From Petrosia ficiformis (lineage: Eukaryota > Porifera > Demospongiae > Haplosclerida > Petrosiidae): a stretch of DNA of 64,000 nt. The DNA lies in contig OX345644.1 in NCBI GenBank assembly GCA_947044365.1, positions 1,492,237 through 1,556,236 on the forward strand, written 5' to 3'. Position numbers and translations under genes: made by a program. Positions 63,514-64,000 of this stretch are shown in pieces (within the stretch, counting starts at the first letter, position 1; every line of letters starts with the position of its first letter). The notes under the pieces were generated by a model, which was given only the letters and a program-made list of their open reading frames with translations, had not been told where the DNA came from and did not search any database.

Positions 63514-64000
63514 GTAAGAAATAGCATGACATTGATTCTGTACATGAGTACATGGTATGTGTTTCAATTGAATTACTGTATATCTGTGACAAAACTAGAC
63601 AATGTTTGTTTTAGTTTATGGTATGCGGTTAATTTGCCAATTATGACCTCAGAAAAATGTTCATAACTTTAGTTTGGAAAGACCAACAATCTTTTTACCT
63701 GCACCATTTCATATAATTATCCTTCCTTTTCTTTTTTGTGTATATAAAATTTCAGCTTTATTATTGAGTTACAGTATAATCATGTATTAACCTTATGACA
63801 TTAAACTATACACTATAGTACATAATATAAAGTCTAATTTTGCAGACATCGTGAATGTAAACAGACTTTAGTAACTTGTATGTGAAATATGACTATAAAA
63901 CTCATAAAATGTTTTTCAATATTTTAAACTGCATTTTTTTAGCATTAAGTGAAAACTGCAGTATAGCATCATGTATAACTCAATATTAGTGTTGCTTTAG

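Noticed and set aside
1..64000. tRNA or rRNA genes
   Set aside because: No cloverleaf with A and B boxes or rRNA-like block was recognised on either strand by eye; a tRNAscan run would settle it.

Overview
The window looks like part of an invertebrate animal genome, most likely a demosponge. The evidence is AT-rich DNA, genes with many short GT-AG introns, death-domain/ankyrin proteins arranged in tandem, animal-type TULP4 and DD3-3 family genes, and dense small transposons. The species cannot be fixed from sequence alone. All gene models were assembled by hand from open frames, splice sites and phase continuity.

Layout. (1) 373-4349 (+): a 12-exon gene with a discoidin-like segment and a SAM domain; its introns carry a hAT-type MITE, a fold-back element and microsatellites. 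(2) 5246-9103 (+): a single-exon death domain plus ankyrin-repeat gene, cut by one in-frame TAG at 7283 inside a recent 198-bp tandem duplication. (3) 9825-47510 (-): three tandem paralogues (A, B, C) of an unusual predicted receptor. The order is signal peptide, small ectodomain, one TM helix, variable tail, death domain, coiled coil, ankyrin repeats, a Roc-like domain without a P-loop, a COR-like region and a second death domain. The C-terminal half resembles DAPK1 without its kinase. (4) Between A and B, 15594-28929 is a 13.3-kb Mutator-like transposon with terminal inverted repeats and a 10-bp target duplication. It holds a 526-bp satellite, an intact 31-exon gene (PHD finger, MULE-type transposase, USP-like protease, Ulp1-like protease) and a 143-bp array made from that gene's last exon. 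It sits about 20 bp upstream of the start codon of receptor A. A decayed pogo/Jerky-type element (about 30165-33957) with a nested 1,012-bp MULE-like MITE lies next to it. (5) 47643-53430 (+): a compact TULP4 gene, head to head with receptor C across 132 bp. (6) 54117-62673 (-) and 63062-end (+): a divergent pair of DD3-3-like secreted protein genes separated by 388 bp.

How it fits together. The receptors and the death/ankyrin gene share domains used in animal death-fold signalling, so the left two thirds look like a rapidly evolving accessory immune or stress-signalling cluster. It has been reshaped by tandem duplication, apparent gene conversion, tail-repeat expansion and transposon insertion. 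TULP4 and the DD3-3 pair are conserved genes on the right side. Ligands, expression and function of the receptors are unknown; only architecture is visible here.
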